Assembly: GCA_021845595.1 (NCBI GenBank)
Contig: JAJZVV010000018.1
Coordinates: 1-48,686, forward strand
Origin: Pseudomonadota bacterium
GTDB lineage: Bacteria > Pseudomonadota > Alphaproteobacteria > Acetobacterales > Acetobacteraceae
Length of the DNA stretch: 48,686 nucleotides
Direction: 5' to 3'
Each line of letters opens with the position of its first letter. Position 1 is the first letter of the stretch. Of the stretch, positions 46,821 to 48,686 are shown one piece after another. A program made the position numbers and the translations under genes. The notes under the pieces are model-generated. The model saw only the letters and a program-made list of their open reading frames with translations. It did not search any database and was not told where the DNA came from.

Positions 46821-47762
46821 ATGACGCAGCTGACGCACCTGTCTGCCGGCGCCACGGTGCTGGTGTTGGCGCTGGCCGGCACGGCGCCGGCGCACGCGAA
46901 CCCTGTGCTGACCGATACGACTCCGGGCCCGACGAATTTCACCGCCGGCGCCGGCGGCATCTACGACATCGTCGCCTACGGCGCTGAGGGCGGCGCGGGG
47001 TTTCTCACCGTCGGGGGCAAGGGCGCGGAGTGGGGTGGGGCGTTCACCCTGGCGGCAGGTGAGAAGCTCTCGATCATCGTCGGCGGCCAAGGGGGCAATG
47101 GACTCTCCGCTGGCGGCGGCGGCGGCGGCGGCAGTTTCGTGATCGCGCCCAGCGTCATACCGCTGGTGATCGCGGGCGGCGGCGGCGGCGGCGGCAACGA
47201 TGGCGGCGCCGGCGGCGCCGGTGCGTATTTTAGTGGCGCCAGTTCGAACGGCGCCGGCGGCCCCGGCGGGGGGAAGTCTGGTGGCGGCGGGGGCGGCGGC
47301 TTTCTGTCGGCCGGGCTCGATGGCACAGGCGGGGGCGGCGGCAAGGGCGGAGCCAGCGGCGGCGGCGCTGGCGGTGCCGCCTTCGGCTCCGGCGGCGGCG
47401 GCGGCGGCGGCGGTGTCGGCGGCGGCGGCGGTGGCGGCGCCCTTGGCGGCGGCGGCGGTGGCGGCCACAGCGGCGGCGGCGGCGGCGACAGCGGCAATAA
47501 CGGCAGCGGTGGCGGCGGCGGTGGCGGGTCGTATCTGGCCCCGTCCTTCGTCGCCGGCAGCAGCATCGAGAATCCGGGCGTGCGGACCGGCAATGGCGAG
47601 GTGGTGATCTCGTTCGTCTCGCCCACCACCGTGCCCCCCACCACCGCGCCGGAGCCGGCCTCGCTCACCCTGCTGGGCAGCGGCCTGGCCGGGCTGCTGG
47701 CATTCCGGCGGCGGCTCTCCCGCAGGCAGCGGGGCGGCGGGCCCGAACCCTCCTCCGCCTAG
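46821..47762 (+). CDS. Glycine-rich PEP-CTERM surface protein
   Basis: A 313-residue exported protein. A signal peptide (AGATVLVLALAGTAPAHA) is followed by a short conserved region (GGIYDIVAYGAEGG, EKLSIIVGGQGGNG, PLVIAGGGG) that resembles the glycine-rich repeats of receptor-like or adhesive proteins. Residues 90-230 are largely Gly in long runs. The C-terminus is a PEP-CTERM sorting signal: APEPASLTLLGSGLAGLLAFRRRLSRR (PEP, hydrophobic helix, Arg-rich tail), used by exosortase-carrying bacteria. It is the intact member of a tandem array with about 1.13-kb units. The long Pro/Gly frames on the opposite strand are shadows. Confidence 0.85.
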   Translation: MTQLTHLSAGATVLVLALAGTAPAHANPVLTDTTPGPTNFTAGAGGIYDIVAYGAEGGAGFLTVGGKGAEWGGAFTLAAGEKLSIIVGGQGGNGLSAGGGGGGGSFVIAPSVIPLVIAGGGGGGGNDGGAGGAGAYFSGASSNGAGGPGGGKSGGGGGGGFLSAGLDGTGGGGGKGGASGGGAGGAAFGSGGGGGGGGVGGGGGGGALGGGGGGGHSGGGGGDSGNNGSGGGGGGGSYLAPSFVAGSSIENPGVRTGNGEVVISFVSPTTVPPTTAPEPASLTLLGSGLAGLLAFRRRLSRRQRGGGPEPSSA

Positions 47763-47950
47763 GCCCGGCCCTCGCTGCGCCACGGTCGCCGGCGGGGCGG
47801 CCGGCGCGGCGCGCAGAGCATGTCGAATGGTGACGATCGGATCATTCGTTACACGTCCGTATCTCCAATTGACGGCGCGTCTTTCCATGGGCATGTTTTG
47901 CGTAACTTCTGAACCATAAAAGCGCAAAATCCACCTGGGAGGATGTCCTC
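47763..47950 (+). promoter_or_regulatory. Second copy of the PEP-CTERM leader/promoter
   Basis: A near repeat of 46631-46820: the segments ACGATCGGATCATTCGTTACAC, CTCCAATTGACGGCGCGTCTTTC and ACCTGGGAGGATGTCC are shared. The inverted repeat TTTTGCG (47896) and CGCAAAA (47923) is kept although individual bases differ. Confidence 0.55.
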
Positions 47951-48686
47951 ATGACGCAGCTGACGCATCTCTCCGCCGGCGCCACGGTGCTGGTGCTGGT
48001 GCTGGCGCTGGCCGGCACGGCGCCGGCGCACGCGACCCCCTGTGCTGACCGATACGACGCCGGGCCCGACGACATTCACGGCCGGCGCCGGCGGCATTTA
48101 CGACATCGTCGCCTACGGCGCCCAGGGCGGCGCGGGGCACGGAATTTCCGGGGGCAAGGGCGCGGAGTGGGGTGGGGAATTTGCCCTGACCGCGGGTGAG
48201 AGGCTCTCGATCATCGTCGGCGGCCAAGGGGGCAATGGACAGTATGCTGGCGGCGGCGGCGGCGGCAGTTTCGTGATCGCGCCCAACGGCACGCCCACCG
48301 GCCTACCGCTGGTGATCGCGGGCGGTGGCGGCGGCGCCGGCTCTTTCGGCGGCAGCGGCGCCGGCGGTGCGAATGCTGGCGCCGGTTCGCACGGCGGCGG
48401 TGGCGGTGGTGGTACCGGCGGCCACGGCGGCGCCGGTGGGGGGAACGATGGCGGCGGCGGGGGCGGCGGTTTTCTGTCGGCCGGGCTCGATGGCAGCGGG
48501 AACAGCGGCCAAGGCGGAGCCGGCGGCGGCGGCGCTGGCGGTGGCGGCTTCAGCCTCTATGGCGCCGGCGGCGGCGTCACCGGCGGCGGCGGCGCTGGCG
48601 GTGGCGGCTTCAGCCTCTATGGCGCCGGCGGCGGCGTCACCGGCGGCGTCGGCGGCATCGGCGGCGGCGGCGGCGGCGGCGGCGGC
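47951..48686 (+). pseudogene. Third PEP-CTERM gene copy, frameshifted after the signal peptide and cut by the window edge
   Basis: It begins like the intact copy (MTQLTHLSAGATVLVL) with two extra signal-peptide residues. At the end of the signal peptide a run of five C (48036-48040) replaces the AACCC of the intact copy and shifts the frame by one; the original frame then stops at 48197-48199. The +1 frame stays open to the window end and reads as the expected protein: VLTDTTPGPTTFTAG, GGIYDIVAYGAQGG, RLSIIVGGQGGNG and Gly-rich repeats. The shift may be a real inactivating or switching mutation or a sequencing error. Confidence 0.7.
48521..48647. repeat. 60-bp tandem repeat in the third PEP-CTERM copy
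   Basis: Two identical 60-base units (48521-48580 and 48581-48640) plus the start of a third encode AGGGGFSLYGAGGGVTGGGG. They lack any counterpart in the intact copy and give the glycine domain a different length. Confidence 0.85.

Noticed and set aside
46976-48298. Long Pro-rich or Ala/Gly-rich frames on the minus strand opposite the PEP-CTERM genes
   Set aside because: They are the mirror of glycine codons and lack starts with ribosome sites or known domains.

Overview
The window is GC-rich bacterial DNA with dense, mostly operonic genes. It suggests an alphaproteobacterium, probably of the Rhodospirillales/Acetobacteraceae type. The reasons are a complete FixL-FixJ-FixT-FixK low-oxygen cascade, a UrtABCDE amide/urea importer beside formamidase, polyhydroxyalkanoate genes, a livM-livG fusion and PEP-CTERM surface proteins. 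The taxonomic call is inference; there is no rRNA or tRNA gene in the window.

Layout, left to right. 1-1.1 kb: an AT-richer accessory gene with a helix-hairpin-helix glycosylase-like core. 1.2-6.4 kb (minus): a nitronate monooxygenase-like flavoprotein and the classical truB-rpsO-pnp run. 6.5-7.3 kb: a REPIN (two inverted REP hairpins), a RAYT (REP-associated Y1 transposase) gene and a further single REP. 7.4-13.9 kb (minus): urtABCDE-fmdA-fmdB, a unit for import and hydrolysis of urea/short amides. 14.0-18.4 kb (plus, divergent): a hybrid histidine kinase whose N-terminal half is an NCS1-type permease, followed by a Cys-rich linker, translationally coupled to a LuxR-type response regulator. 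18.4-22.0 kb (minus): fixK, fixT, fixJ, fixL. 22.2-28.2 kb (plus): phaC, a MaoC-Pta fusion, ackA, a phasin-like gene and fabI, with FNR/FixK boxes before phaC and before the phasin gene. 28.2-32.8 kb: a second branched-chain-amino-acid-type ABC importer. 32.8-37.9 kb: an O-antigen-ligase-like protein, a NUDIX hydrolase, a TVP38/DedA-like membrane protein, a fatty acid hydroxylase-type protein and an acyl-CoA ligase. 38.0-42.5 kb: a rhodanese, then an island with an AT-rich OLD-family nuclease and an Mrr-type endonuclease, associated with a decayed duplicate of the 5' end of the quinone oxidoreductase gene. 42.5-46.3 kb: quinone oxidoreductase, SDR, a Gly/Trp-repeat secreted protein and a Tat-exported amidohydrolase. 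46.4 kb to the end: a second REPIN, then a tandem array of glycine-rich PEP-CTERM genes (a 3' remnant, an intact copy and a frameshifted copy running off the edge).

How the genes work together. The urt-fmd operon imports urea or amides and releases ammonia and formate; the divergent transporter-like kinase and its regulator are positioned to sense a related nitrogen compound and control it. FixL (heme-PAS) senses oxygen and drives FixJ and FixK. FixT is a degenerate receiver with an N-terminal Cys cluster like the Fe-S feedback inhibitor known from Caulobacter. FixK probably turns on the adjacent polymer/acetyl-phosphate cluster through the two boxes. The most notable points are the permease-kinase with Cys-rich linker, a FixL whose two PAS domains both carry heme-pocket residues, the REPIN-RAYT system with a second REPIN 40 kb away at the breakpoint of a truncated PEP-CTERM gene, and the duplicated qor leader around the two nuclease genes.
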